Translations under genes and position numbers: made by a program
Origin: Bryobacterales bacterium
GTDB lineage: Bacteria; Acidobacteriota; Terriglobia; Bryobacterales; Bryobacteraceae
Direction of reading: 5' to 3'
DNA length: 34,304 nucleotides
Assembly: GCA_009697455.1 (NCBI GenBank)
Contig: SHUI01000013.1
Span: 1 to 34,304 of the forward strand
Shown: one piece after another, positions 1 to 9,027 of the stretch
Layout of the letters: each line of letters opens with the position of its first letter
How positions within the stretch are numbered: position 1 is the first letter of the stretch
Notes under the pieces: model-generated
What the model was told of the DNA's origin: nothing
What the model saw: the letters and a program-made list of their open reading frames with translations, nothing else
Databases searched by the model: none

Positions 1-1693
1 GGTCGACTTCGACAAAATCCGCCAATACTCCGAGCGGCTTCAAATCGTCAGCGCGTCCCTTTTCGATTGCGCCGAACAATTTCTTTACGCTCTCGGTCGA
101 GTAGGACCGATGCAGCAAAATCTCGCCCAGGGAATCGCGCCTGGCTTTCAGGCGGCCATACTCGCCGCGAAGCGCGTCGATGCGCCGCCGGGCCTCGGCC
201 GCGCCCAGCTTTTGAATGCCAAGCTCTTCTTCCGAACGACGCCGGCCTGAAGCCACGGATTCAAGCTCAAGCTGCCGCGCGGCGATCGACTCGGAAAGGA
301 CCTTCTTCGAAGTGTCCAAACGCTCGAGATCCGCCGTCGCGGCCTCGCTCTCGCGCTCGGCCCGCACGCGCTCGCGCTCCACTCCGGCGAGATATTCGCC
401 GATTTGCGCAAGCTGATTCTTTAGCGTGGACGCCTCACCCAGGAGACGCAGAACGGAAACACGGGTGGCCTCCATGGCGCCTTGCCTGTCGCGCAAGCGG
501 CCCTGGAGTGCCTGGCGCAATTCGTTGCGCTCGATCATGCGCGCGCGCGCTTCCGACGTGCGCTGCTCGAATTCAGCGACCGTCGCCTGATGCGCCGTCA
601 ACTGTTCGCCGGATTGAACGAGGCGCTGGTCGAGGCCCTGAATCTCCTCCTCGCCGCGGGCCATGCGCTGCTCAATCGCGCCGCTCTGGTTCGCCTGGTT
701 TTCGAGGCGTCCGCGGGCGCGCTCCGCCTCGACTTTCCATTCCGCTACCTGCCGGCGCGCCTCGGTGAGCTTCGACTCCACCTCATAGCAGGCGGCCTGG
801 AGCCGCGCGTGCTCCTCCTCCTTCTCCGAAACCCGAGCGGAGACGGATTTCAACTCCGACGCGGCCTGGTCGAGACCGATGGCCATCTTCGCCGCTTCGG
901 TTTCGAGATTCCGGTACCGCGCCGCGAGCAACAGGCGCAGGCGGCCATCCATGTCAGCCTTGAGTTCCGCATAGCGCCTGGTCTTTGCCGCTTGCCGCTT
1001 CAGCGAATTGACCTGGCGGCCAACCTCTTCCAATATGTCGAACACACGGGCCAGATTCTGCTTGGCCGTTTCGAGCTTCGCTTCCGCCAAACGACGCCGC
1101 GTCTTGTACTTCGTGATTCCAGCGGCTTCTTCGAGAACGGCGCGCCGGTCCTGAGGCTTCGAGCTGAGAATCTGGCCGATACGGCCCTGCTCGATGATGG
1201 CGTAACTCTCGGGCCCAAGGCCGGATCCCATGAAAATATCCTGAATGTCGCGGAGCCGGGCACTGTGCCCGTTAATAAGGTACTCGCTCTCACCCGAACG
1301 GAACAGGCGGCGAGTGATTGTGATCTCTCCGGGCTTGTGCGAAGCCGGGTGGCGGTCAACGGCAACCACGCCGCTTTCCGGCGCGGACGAGGACTCGGGG
1401 AGACTGACGGGGGACTCCTCGTCCGCGGGCTGAACCAGGGTCATGGTAACGGAGGCCATCCCAAGGGGCTTGCGCTCCTTGGTTCCAGCAAAGATCACGT
1501 CTTCCATCCGCGCGCCACGCAGCAACTTGGCGGACTGCTCGCCAAGCACCCAACTGATACCGTCGCTTAGATTGGATTTCCCGCAACCGTTGGGACCAAC
1601 GACCGCCGCAATTCCGCCGCCCGTGAACTTCAGTTCGGTACGTTCGCAGAACGACTTGAAACCTTGCAGCTCGATTCGTTTGAGTTTAAGCAA
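1..1693 (-). CDS. smc: Chromosome segregation protein SMC, N-terminal part (runs off left edge)
   Basis: Reading the minus strand from 1693 gives about 564 codons with no stop to the window edge. The product begins LLKLKRIELQGFKSF and carries a Walker A motif GPNGCGKS at residues 33-40, followed by SNLSDGISWVLGEQSAK, the ABC-type head typical of SMC ATPases. After about residue 170 it becomes a long charged heptad-rich region, the first arm of the SMC coiled coil. SMC dimers with ScpA/ScpB organise and segregate the chromosome. The start is taken as TTG 1691-1693 because a GAGG motif lies about 8 bases upstream and the alignment to SMC N-termini begins there; the ATG a few bases upstream is out of frame. 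The hinge, second arm and C-terminal head lie outside the window. Identification is firm; the exact start is likely. Confidence 0.93.
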   Translation of the reverse strand, partial: MLKLKRIELQGFKSFCERTELKFTGGGIAAVVGPNGCGKSNLSDGISWVLGEQSAKLLRGARMEDVIFAGTKERKPLGMASVTMTLVQPADEESPVSLPESSSAPESGVVAVDRHPASHKPGEITITRRLFRSGESEYLINGHSARLRDIQDIFMGSGLGPESYAIIEQGRIGQILSSKPQDRRAVLEEAAGITKYKTRRRLAEAKLETAKQNLARVFDILEEVGRQVNSLKRQAAKTRRYAELKADMDGRLRLLLAARYRNLETEAAKMAIGLDQAASELKSVSARVSEKEEEHARLQAACYEVESKLTEARRQVAEWKVEAERARGRLENQANQSGAIEQRMARGEEEIQGLDQRLVQSGEQLTAHQATVAEFEQRTSEARARMIERNELRQALQGRLRDRQGAMEATRVSVLRLLGEASTLKNQLAQIGEYLAGVERERVRAERESEAATADLERLDTSKKVLSESIAARQLELESVASGRRRSEEELGIQKLGAAEARRRIDALRGEYGRLKARRDSLGEILLHRSYSTESVKKLFGAIEKGRADDLKPLGVLADFVEVD

Positions 1694-1907
1694 ACCATTA
1701 CCTCGTCTGCTCGGGGGAGTTCTTTAAGATTATCCTACTTTGCGATGATTGTAAAGTGCCATACAAGATATAGGGGTAAATTTCTTGATTAGGCTCTTTT
1801 TGGTATAGAGAGCGAAGTTTTGGTTTCACCGGCGAAAGGTAACGAGCATGGCAATTCTCGACCTGCTCCGACGGGAAGCCAGGATTGGGAAAATCGGCCG
1901 CGTCGGC

Positions 1908-1975
1908 AGAGAGACTCGCAAGCGGCTTTTTATCAAATACTTGCACCTGGGTGACGCAGAGAATTTGTTTTGTGT
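1908..1975. repeat. Imperfect direct repeat, copy 1
   Basis: Resembles 2117-2190 in the same orientation. Shared blocks in order are GCAAGCGG/GTAAGCGTC, TTTTATCA, GGGTGACGCAGA and GAATTTGT. The two copies are about 200 bp apart and lie in non-coding DNA. It is probably a member of a dispersed intergenic repeat family; function unknown. Confidence 0.5.
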
Positions 1976-2116
1976 TTTTGGGGTGCGCACGGGAGCCCGC
2001 AAAGCGGAACGACAGACCGCTGCCTCCGCTTCCGGCCGCGGGTGGCAGGCTGTGTGAAGGGGATTCCCAAAGTATGGAAGAGGTTGCGGCGGAGGAGCGC
2101 GGGTCACGCCTTTTCG

Positions 2117-2190
2117 TGCTGACTTGTAAGCGTCGTTTTATCATATGTTTCCGACAGGGTGACGCAGAAAGTGAATTTGTGTTTGGACGG
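2117..2190. repeat. Imperfect direct repeat, copy 2
   Basis: Second copy of the repeat at 1908-1975, sharing the exact blocks TTTTATCA, GGGTGACGCAGA and GAATTTGT. It differs by small insertions and substitutions, so the copies are old. Confidence 0.5.
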
Positions 2191-2450
2191 AGGAGAGCGT
2201 CGGGGGGCCCTCAATTCGGATTGTACGCACCTCAGACGGCCTGGCCGAGCCATCCTGGGGCTAAGGTCTCTGAAATCAGTGCCAAAAATAGTTGTGACCT
2301 CGTGATCGTGGATCGTGGCGTGAACGGGGATCGTCCCAAGGGGCCTCCGCGGCCCGAGAGGGAGTATCTGATAAAGCTCTCCTGGCACATGCCAAAAATG
2401 GCTTCAAACGCTCAAGTAACTCGAGGACCGTATCCTCTTGCGGCAGTTCA

Positions 2451-2546
2451 GACGCCTTCGCAGAAGGAGAGTCCTCGGAGATGGAAGCCGAGCGGGAATT
2501 GTGGGATACCACGTTCGCGGAAGGCTTGGGTGGAGATCGCTGGTAA
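2451..2546 (+). pseudogene. Remnant of a MazE-like antitoxin C-terminus
   Basis: The frame ending with TAA at 2544-2546 encodes an acidic tail, SEMEAERELWDTTFAEGLGG then DRW. This resembles the toxin-binding C-terminal tails of small antitoxins encoded just before MazF/PemK toxins: short, acidic, with a Trp. The stop lies 1 base before the toxin ATG at 2548, the usual tight coupling of such pairs. Upstream in this frame there is no antitoxin-like DNA-binding domain and no good start codon before an in-frame TGA around 2317, so the N-terminal half seems lost or out of frame. The assignment rests mainly on position and acidic character and is therefore tentative. Confidence 0.4.
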
Positions 2547-2547
2547 G

Positions 2548-3061
2548 ATGCGGCGCGGAGCGATCCACGGGTGCGACCTCGAACCGCGCAGCGGTCAGGA
2601 GCAGGGTGAACGCCGCCCTGTCGTAATCGTCTCGGCGGATCTCTACAATGCCAGCCGGTCACTGTTGATTGGCATCGTTCCTCTCACTCGCTCGCCCGCA
2701 AAGACTCTTCTCCATGTCGCTTTGACGCCCGAAGACACCGGCCTGGAGGCACCCTCGACGGCGCTTGAGGACCATGCCCGCTTCATTGATCGCTCACACC
2801 TGCGCCCGGACGCCGCCGGACGCTTGTTCACGGAAGGCGCTGAGCTCGATCGACCGGAATCTCGCCCGCGTGGTGGGGCTGCCAGCGGAAGGTTTGTCGA
2901 AGGACTCCCGGCAAACCCAAGAAATGTCCGGAGAGACTGGAAGCGCTCCGCGACCAACCCTCAGGTCACGCCAGGGCCTCGCGCACAGGCGGCATGCGAT
3001 CCACGAAACCGGCCTTTGTGCGTTTGAGTTCGGCGATGGCCGCGGCCCGGAATTGCTTTAG
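2548..3061 (+). pseudogene. MazF/PemK-type toxin (endoribonuclease family), frameshifted
   Basis: From ATG 2548 the product reads MRRGAIHGCDLEPRSGQEQG, then ERRPVVIVSADLYNASRS and IGIVPLTRS. This is the pattern of the MazF/PemK fold: RGxIxxxDL, then RPVVIVS, then VVPLT. MazF toxins cleave mRNA. The family C-terminus is found only in the next frame (ALSSIDRNLARVVGLPAEGL). A single extra base near 2833-2837, in a GGAAGG context, would explain the switch. After the shift the frame runs on to TAG at 3059-3061, overlapping the 3' end of the convergent sulfatase by about 95 bp. A normal MazF would be about 110 residues, ending near 2880-2910. It is either a true pseudogene or a sequencing error; the degraded antitoxin favours decay. 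Family call is good, intactness doubtful. Confidence 0.7.
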
Positions 3062-4474
3062 CCGCGCCTGATGCTCGGGCTTGATCGAGAGGTTGTTAAG
3101 TTCGTCGGGATCGGCCTGTAAATCGTAGAGTTCCTCCAGATCGTGGATGAGCGGGCGGACGTATTTGTACCGCTTGTCGCGCAGCATGACATACCAAGGA
3201 ACGCCGTTGTGGAGCGCCTTCGCTCCCTTGGGGATGTTGTCCGTGTCGGAGCCGTAGGTCTGGCCCGTCGCGACCATCATGCACGGATGCGGCCAGTTAA
3301 GGCTGGGATTCTTGAGGAGCGGCGTAAGGTCATGGCCGTGCATCTCCCACGGCGGTTTGATCCCGGCGAAAGAATAGATGGTAGGAGCTATGTTCACCCC
3401 AGCGACCGGCGTGTCACAGACCTTGCCTTCGGGGATGCGGCCTGGAAAAGAGAAGACGAGCGGCGAACGGATGTTGGCGTCGTAAGCCGCGATCTTCGTG
3501 CCCTTGAAGCCGTGTTGGCCGAAAGCGAGTCCCTGATCCGAAGTGAAGATCACAAGCGTGTTCTTTCGCTGGCCCGTTTCATCAAGAGTTTGCATCAAGC
3601 GCCCCACGGCTTCATCGAGCGCGAGCACGCCCTCGTGATACTGCTGTACCCAGGCGCTAAGAGTGCGCCCGCCCGACATCGGAACACCTCCGGGTCCTTT
3701 TTCCCAATGTTGGATTTTTTGGGCCCAATCCGGTTTGCCGGGGCGCGGCGCGAAGATGTCTTTTGGCGTCTCGAAGTCCACTCCCTTGAGTTTTCCGATG
3801 TGGCGTTCAGCAGGAGTGTAGGGGTCGTGCACGGCTCCAAAGCACAGCCAGAGATACCATGGCTTATCTTTCGGACGGCCGTTGCCCTTCATCAGGTCTA
3901 CCGCCCAATCGGTGTATTGGTCGGTTGAATAGCGCTTCAGCATCTCAGTCTTGCCGCCCTGATAGGTGATCGGTTGATCGTAGTAGTAGTGCGTGCTGGT
4001 TTCGAAATATTTTGGACGGTTCCAGACAAGTTGGAAATCCCACTCGCGGTTGAAGCCGGTGTCCTGCCCGGTGTGCCATTTCCCGATCTGCGCGGTGAAG
4101 TAGCCGTTGGCGCGGAGGTGCTTGGGCCAGAAGGGGCACTTGGCGGGGTCGTAGGTCGAATCGGGGTAAGTACCTTGCATGCGCATGGATTCGACCCCGT
4201 GCTGGTGATGTCCCGTGAGCATGGTGGCGCGGGAGGGCATGCACCAGGCGCCGTTATAGGCGGCGGTGAAACGGACGCCCTGTTTGGCGAGCTTGTCGAT
4301 GTTGGGAGTGCGAACCCATGAATAGGCTTCCGGGTAAGCGGAAATGGTGCGGTAGGAGTGGTCGTCGGTGTAGATGAATAGGATGTTCGGACGCTCCTCG
4401 GTGGCGGCTTTTGCGGCCGCGCCGAGCGCGAGGACTCCGAGCACTTCGCGGCGGGTGTGTTTGGTGGTGGGCAT
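2966..4474 (-). CDS. Exported sulfatase (alkaline-phosphatase superfamily)
   Basis: A 502-residue sulfatase hydrolysing sulfate esters, probably on polysaccharides or other organosulfates in the periplasm; the substrate cannot be told. The N-terminus HTRREVLGVLALGAAAKA looks like a Tat signal peptide. Core motifs are PNILFIYTDDHS (D37, D38, metal ligands), the C-x-P-S-R formylglycine site CMPSR with C78 as the residue to be oxidised, GKWHTG (K132, H134), AVHDPYTP (H216) and TSDQG (D313) followed by K325. The usual SDNG is TSDQG here, so one metal ligand is Gln instead of Asn, as occurs in some sulfatase subgroups. It lies 191 bp downstream of another minus-strand sulfatase, with a gap long enough for its own promoter. 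No formylglycine-generating enzyme or anSME is in the window. Confidence 0.93.
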   Translation of the reverse strand: MPTTKHTRREVLGVLALGAAAKAATEERPNILFIYTDDHSYRTISAYPEAYSWVRTPNIDKLAKQGVRFTAAYNGAWCMPSRATMLTGHHQHGVESMRMQGTYPDSTYDPAKCPFWPKHLRANGYFTAQIGKWHTGQDTGFNREWDFQLVWNRPKYFETSTHYYYDQPITYQGGKTEMLKRYSTDQYTDWAVDLMKGNGRPKDKPWYLWLCFGAVHDPYTPAERHIGKLKGVDFETPKDIFAPRPGKPDWAQKIQHWEKGPGGVPMSGGRTLSAWVQQYHEGVLALDEAVGRLMQTLDETGQRKNTLVIFTSDQGLAFGQHGFKGTKIAAYDANIRSPLVFSFPGRIPEGKVCDTPVAGVNIAPTIYSFAGIKPPWEMHGHDLTPLLKNPSLNWPHPCMMVATGQTYGSDTDNIPKGAKALHNGVPWYVMLRDKRYKYVRPLIHDLEELYDLQADPDELNNLSIKPEHQARLKQFRAAAIAELKRTKAGFVDRMPPVREALA

Positions 4475-4665
4475 CGGTTCTCCGTTGACGTAAAATTATC
4501 GTGTCAAGTCTACATGAGTTGGCTCCACGATTCAACTCGAAGACCGAACATGACTCAGCCGCCATCGCAGCCGCCGCACGCCGCCGTGCCCGCAGGGGGG
4601 CGCGAAGGGTTTCGCGGCGGCCCGCAGCAACCCCGCAATAGCGGCAAACCTTGAGCACTACGCTC

Positions 4666-6027
4666 TTATCGCTGCGTCGGCGCCGGCTGAAAACCGGCCT
4701 GATGCGTGGCCATCGCATCCCGCATCCGCGCTACTACATCGGGATGATGGGCTGCGACGTTGAAGCGCTCGCCGTAGTCGGATTCCACGTTATAGAGTTC
4801 GATCTTCGCGGGCTGTTTCGGGTCGCTAAGTCTCAGCTTCCAGACGCCCCGGCGCAGGCCGTGCAATATACCGGAGTGGTAGTAGAAGAAATCCTGTTGG
4901 GTGCGGCCGGCGCCTTCCCACAGCAGAGGAGCAAGGTCGGCGCCGTCGAGCACAAGGTCTTTGGGCGGAGGCCCACCGGTCAGGCGGGCGAGGGTCGGGA
5001 AGATGTCGAGTGTCGAGGCGACGTCCACGCTGACTCGGCCCGGCTGGATACGGCCCTTCCAGCAGGCGATAAATGGCTCGCGATAGCCGCCGTCCCATGT
5101 GGTTCCTTTGCCTTCACGCAATGGACCATTGGATCCGCCATATTCTCCTAACTGAACCGGCGCGCCGTTATCGGAGGTAAACACGATCAGCGTGTCCTGT
5201 TCGAGCTTCAGTTCGGCGAGCGTCTTTCGGATTTCTCCCACGGACCAATCCAGTTCTTCCACGACGTCGCCCAAAAGCCCGCCTCGGCTCTTTCCGCGGA
5301 ACCGGTCGCTGGCGAATAGGGGTACATGCGGCATCGTATGGGCGAAATACAGAAAGAACGGCTTGCCGCCGGTGGCCGCTTTCCGCAGGAATGCCGTGGC
5401 GTCGGCCGTGTAGCGAGCCGTGATTTGAGTTTGGTCCGGATCGCGTTCGAGTACATCCTCGTTCCGCATGAGCGGCACTCCAGGCAGATTCTGGTAGCGC
5501 GAGAGCACGTCCGGAGAACGGGTTTGCCCTCTCCTTTTGTTGATCTCGTCATAGACCACGTTGGTCGCCAGACTCATGTCGTTCGAGTAAGGAATGCCGA
5601 AGTAATTGTCGAAGCCATGCCTGGTGGGCAGGTACTGCGGCAGGTGTCCCAAGTGCCACTTACCCACCATGTGGGTCGCGTAGCCGCGTTGCTTCAGCAA
5701 CTGAGCGATCGTCAATTCCGAGTCGGGCAGTCCGCCGTTCGAGTCAGGGAACAGAACGAAGTTGATGCCGCTGCGGACCGGATACCGGCCGGTTAGCAAG
5801 GCGGCGCGGCTGGGCGAACACAAGGGAGCGGCCGAATAGAACTGCGTGAAACGAATGCCATCGTCCGCCATGCGATCCAGGTGGGGAGTGCGAATTGTGG
5901 GATGGCCGTAGCAACTGAGATCGCCCGACCCCAGATCATCCGCGAAGATCAGAACGATATTGGGTAGTTTCGGGCGTTGCGCCAGCGCAGGAGCGGCGAG
6001 CAAACCAAGCAGGTCTCGGCGTGTCAT
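4666..6027 (-). CDS. Exported arylsulfatase-family sulfatase
   Basis: A 453-residue member of the arylsulfatase A / N-acetylgalactosamine-6-sulfatase type. The short N-terminal signal MTRRDLLGLLAAPALAQ is Tat-like (TRRDLL). Motifs are IVLIFADDLGSGD (D30, D31), the formylglycine site CSPSR with C70, LLTGRYPVRSG, GKWHLG (K123, H125), HTMPHVP (H230) and FTSDNG (D286, N287) followed by K307. All main catalytic residues are present, so it should be active once C70 is matured. It lies upstream of the 2966-4474 sulfatase on the same strand. The two proteins differ enough to be separate subfamilies rather than a recent tandem duplication. The start is the first ATG and places the twin Arg at residues 3-4. 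Confidence 0.93.
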   Translation of the reverse strand: MTRRDLLGLLAAPALAQRPKLPNIVLIFADDLGSGDLSCYGHPTIRTPHLDRMADDGIRFTQFYSAAPLCSPSRAALLTGRYPVRSGINFVLFPDSNGGLPDSELTIAQLLKQRGYATHMVGKWHLGHLPQYLPTRHGFDNYFGIPYSNDMSLATNVVYDEINKRRGQTRSPDVLSRYQNLPGVPLMRNEDVLERDPDQTQITARYTADATAFLRKAATGGKPFFLYFAHTMPHVPLFASDRFRGKSRGGLLGDVVEELDWSVGEIRKTLAELKLEQDTLIVFTSDNGAPVQLGEYGGSNGPLREGKGTTWDGGYREPFIACWKGRIQPGRVSVDVASTLDIFPTLARLTGGPPPKDLVLDGADLAPLLWEGAGRTQQDFFYYHSGILHGLRRGVWKLRLSDPKQPAKIELYNVESDYGERFNVAAHHPDVVARMRDAMATHQAGFQPAPTQR

Positions 6028-6522
6028 GGAGACTTACAAATCTATCACGGCGAAACACTTCCCGCGGAAGCATCGTGGTGGCCTCCGGAATGGCCTCGAC
6101 ATTGGGAGAGCAGTTTCGCGTCTTCCGCGGCACGATGGCGAGTTGGCCTGCCACGAGTATTATCGGCCAAGCCCGGCGCGATCATTTAACGAGCCATAAG
6201 TGATAGTAAGGCAGTGCGGTGGCCATTCTTGACCATCGCCCGGATTGTTTCCGGATGGTACGACCGAATGTGGACGCGAGGAACAAATCCCGGATCGCGC
6301 AGGCGCGGGCCATCGAACACCCGGACCCAGTTCGCAATGCCAACGTATCGGTTGGCCCCCAAAAGGCCCGAATCACCAAGGGGGCGAAACCGAACCAGCA
6401 AGCGCGATTATTTGAAGCTCTTGTCTTGCGGCGGCGCCGGGCGCAGGATAAACTTACACTTGTTTGAGGGGCGCACGCGTGAAAGGTGCGGGCAAAAAAG
6501 GGATATAGTGTTCTAACAGGGT
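6028..6522. other. Divergent intergenic region between the sulfatases and the DUF1592 gene
   Basis: About 495 bp that must hold the promoters for the leftward sulfatase and the rightward DUF1592 gene. I see no clear consensus promoter or RNA gene. One short minus-strand open frame (6186-6401) is listed separately. Confidence 0.5.
6186..6401 (-). CDS. Short hypothetical open frame, possibly a gene remnant
   Basis: 71 codons on the minus strand with natural-looking composition (GANRYVGIANWVRVFDGPRL, then PRVHIRSYHPETIRAMV). I do not recognise a family. It has no clear ribosome-binding site and is not linked to a larger frame. It may be the C-terminal leftover of a lost gene, or chance. Confidence 0.2.
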   Translation of the reverse strand: MLVRFRPLGDSGLLGANRYVGIANWVRVFDGPRLRDPGFVPRVHIRSYHPETIRAMVKNGHRTALLSLMAR

Positions 6523-9024
6523 ATGAGAGCTTTCTTCATCGCGGCAGCCCTTGCGCATTCGATGTGGCTCGCAGCGCCGGTCCGGCTCTTGGCGCAGGCT
6601 TCGCCCCAGTTGAAGACTTTGATCGGCAAAGGGTGCCTCGGATGCCATTCGGGCAAGTCCGCAAAGGGCGGACTAGATCTCGCATCGCTGCCGTTCGACC
6701 TTGCGAGCCGCGCCAACCGGGAGCGCTGGACCCGAATTCACGATCGGATCGAGAAACGCGAGATGCCGCCCGAAGGCTTTGAACTCTCGCCCGCCGCCCG
6801 GGCAGCGATGCTGCGGCAGCTTGCCCCGGCGATCCATCAGGCCGATCTGGCCGATGTCATCCGGAACGGGCGGGGGCCGATGCGCCGCCTGAATCGCGAC
6901 GAGTACGAGCAAAACCTGCGCGATGTCCTGCAACTGCCGAACCTCGACATTCGCGACATGCTGCCAGAGGATCGCGAGGCTCACCACTTCAACAAGGTCT
7001 CCGAAACGCTGGACATGTCGCGCGTCCAGCTTGCGGCCTACCTGGACGCGGCGGAGGCGGCGTTGCGGCAAGCGGCAGCCACGGCTCCGGCGCCTCCGCC
7101 CGTGACGAAGTTCCACACGTCTGGAAGAAACCTGTTTCCGGGAATTCGCAGCACGGGTACCCGCCACTCGATGTTTTTCATCAAAGACAACAAAGGCGTC
7201 AACGTAGAGAGCGAGCGCGCGATGCCATTGTCGAAGGAACTCGAGCAGGACCCTTCCCTCGAGATGGGGCTGTTTCGTTCGCCGGGCTGGCCTTACGGCG
7301 CATTCCCGAGGGGGTTCGCCGCTAAACACGATGGCCAGTATCTTGTCCGTTTCTCGGCGCGCGCGGTACTGCAGCATCCGGGTTTTCAGCTTTCAGACGC
7401 AAAACACAACGTGCCCATGACGTTTCGCTCGCGCCGTCCGACGAATCACGATATTGCTGAGGACATGAAATCCGTGGGCGGCATCCTCGAGATTCAACCG
7501 GGAGCGCACGTCTACGAAACCACGGTCCCGTTGGTTGCGGGCCAAACCGTGGAGTATGGCCTTCTCGGGCTGCCAGTCCCGCAAGTCGACGCCGAGGGGA
7601 AGACCGGGTCGTACCGCTATCCGCCGTTGCCGGCTGGAGGACAGCCGGGCGTGGCTTTCCATTGGATTGAAATCGAAGGACCGATTCCGCCGCCGGTTTG
7701 GCCGCCGCCGAGCCACCGGGTGCTCTTCGACGATCTCGGCGTCAATCCCGCGCCTTCGGATCCAAGGCAGGAAGCGAGCCGTTTGATCCGCCGATTCATT
7801 ACGCTCGCCGCGCGGGGTCCGGCGCCGAAGGAGGCGGTGCGGAAGTTTGAGCAACTCATCGAAGCCCGCCTCGATCACGACGAAACATTCGTCGAGGCCA
7901 TGCTCGCCGGGTATCAGGCTTTCCTGTGCTCGGATCTGTTCCTCTACCTGCGCGAGCCCCATACCGGCTTCGCAATCGCGGACCGGCTTTCGCACTTTCT
8001 CGCGAACACCAGGCCAAGCGCGGAGCTCGCCGCTAGCCGGTTGACCAACCCGGAAACGCTCCGCAACGAAACGGATCGCCTGATTGACGGCAGCGGATTC
8101 GAGCGCTTTGTCAGGAGCTTCACCGGCTACTGGCTGAACCTCCGCCATTTGCGCCGCGACGATCCGGACAAGCGTCTCTATCCCGAATATCAGCTCGATG
8201 AGTACCTGATCGATTCCCTGGAGCGCGAGACGCTCGGGCATTTCACGGCGATGGTGCGTGACAATCTGCCGATCCGTTACCTGGTGCAGGCGGACTTTGT
8301 GTATGCCAATGAGCGTCTAGCGAAGCATTATGAACTCGAACCGCTGCGTGGATCGGCCATCCGGCGGGTCCCGTTGCCGAAGGATAGCCCGCTCGGAGGC
8401 CTGTTGACGCAGGGCGCGATATTGAAGATCACGGCGAACGGCACATCCACATCGCCCGTGCTGCGCGGCGCCTGGATCATGGATCGCATCCTTGGCGAGC
8501 CCCCGCCGCCGCCGCCCCCCGGCATTCCCGCGGTGGAGCCGGATATCCGCGGCGCAAAGACGATTCGCGACCTGCTCGCGCTGCACACGAAATCGAGAAC
8601 CTGCGCCGCGTGTCATGCGAAGTTCGATCCAGCCGGACTCGCGCTTGAGAACTTCGACGTGTTGGGCCGCTGGCGAACGCACTACCGCGGCACTACAGAG
8701 GGTGAGCGCGTCGGCGGCATCGATCATACGGGGCACGACTACGTCTACACCATCGCGGGCCCCGTGGATGCAAGCGGTACGCTTGCCGACGGACGGAGCT
8801 TCCGCGATGTCCGGGAGTTGAAGGCGATCTTCGCCTCCAATCCCCGCCAACTGGCGCGCAATCTTCTGCGGCAACTCACGGTATACGCCACCGGAACGCC
8901 GGTGCGCTTTTCGGATCGCGCGGAGATCGAGCGGATGCTCGACCGGTGCGCCGCGGACGGCTATCGCACCCGCGATCTCATTCACGCGCTCGTTCGAAGC
9001 AAAGTCTTCCTGGGAGAATCCTGA
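6523..9024 (+). CDS. DUF1592/DUF1588/DUF1585 exported protein with two c-type heme motifs
   Basis: An 833-residue protein of the planctomycete/acidobacterial cytochrome-like family. It has a signal peptide (residues 1-26, ending LLAQA). A first heme site CLGCH (C38, C41, H42) lies in a PSCyt1-like segment, followed by the DUF1587 box RRLNRDEYEQNLRDVLQL. The DUF1592/1588 part ends in QGAILKITANGTSTSPVLRG and a proline run. A second CxxCH, CAACH, lies at about residues 694-698, followed by a DUF1585 C-terminus (ARNLLRQLTVYATG). The biochemical role of the family is not established; an oxidoreductase acting on organic matter in the periplasm is usually inferred. It is followed 3 bases later by a DUF1552 gene, the standard partner, so the two are surely co-transcribed. 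The start is the ATG 6523 that gives the signal peptide. Confidence 0.92.
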   Translation: MRAFFIAAALAHSMWLAAPVRLLAQASPQLKTLIGKGCLGCHSGKSAKGGLDLASLPFDLASRANRERWTRIHDRIEKREMPPEGFELSPAARAAMLRQLAPAIHQADLADVIRNGRGPMRRLNRDEYEQNLRDVLQLPNLDIRDMLPEDREAHHFNKVSETLDMSRVQLAAYLDAAEAALRQAAATAPAPPPVTKFHTSGRNLFPGIRSTGTRHSMFFIKDNKGVNVESERAMPLSKELEQDPSLEMGLFRSPGWPYGAFPRGFAAKHDGQYLVRFSARAVLQHPGFQLSDAKHNVPMTFRSRRPTNHDIAEDMKSVGGILEIQPGAHVYETTVPLVAGQTVEYGLLGLPVPQVDAEGKTGSYRYPPLPAGGQPGVAFHWIEIEGPIPPPVWPPPSHRVLFDDLGVNPAPSDPRQEASRLIRRFITLAARGPAPKEAVRKFEQLIEARLDHDETFVEAMLAGYQAFLCSDLFLYLREPHTGFAIADRLSHFLANTRPSAELAASRLTNPETLRNETDRLIDGSGFERFVRSFTGYWLNLRHLRRDDPDKRLYPEYQLDEYLIDSLERETLGHFTAMVRDNLPIRYLVQADFVYANERLAKHYELEPLRGSAIRRVPLPKDSPLGGLLTQGAILKITANGTSTSPVLRGAWIMDRILGEPPPPPPPGIPAVEPDIRGAKTIRDLLALHTKSRTCAACHAKFDPAGLALENFDVLGRWRTHYRGTTEGERVGGIDHTGHDYVYTIAGPVDASGTLADGRSFRDVRELKAIFASNPRQLARNLLRQLTVYATGTPVRFSDRAEIERMLDRCAADGYRTRDLIHALVRSKVFLGES

Positions 9025-9027
9025 ATC

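Larger units (their letters stand above)
1694..2450. other. Non-coding / decayed intergenic region
   Basis: No convincing gene is seen here. Open frames on both strands show no recognisable domain and have locally lower GC than the surrounding coding DNA. The stretch carries an imperfect direct repeat (1908-1975 and 2117-2190) and ends in the remnant of an antitoxin gene. Promoter sequences for smc probably lie at its left end, which is AT-rich (about 1720-1800). Confidence 0.6.

Noticed and set aside
482-1570. 362-codon plus-strand open frame
   Set aside because: It is the reverse of the smc coding sequence; only the minus strand gives Walker A and coiled-coil sequence.
1698-2144. 148-codon minus-strand open frame upstream of smc
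   Set aside because: No domain, no ribosome-binding site and it crosses a repeat copy; most likely chance.
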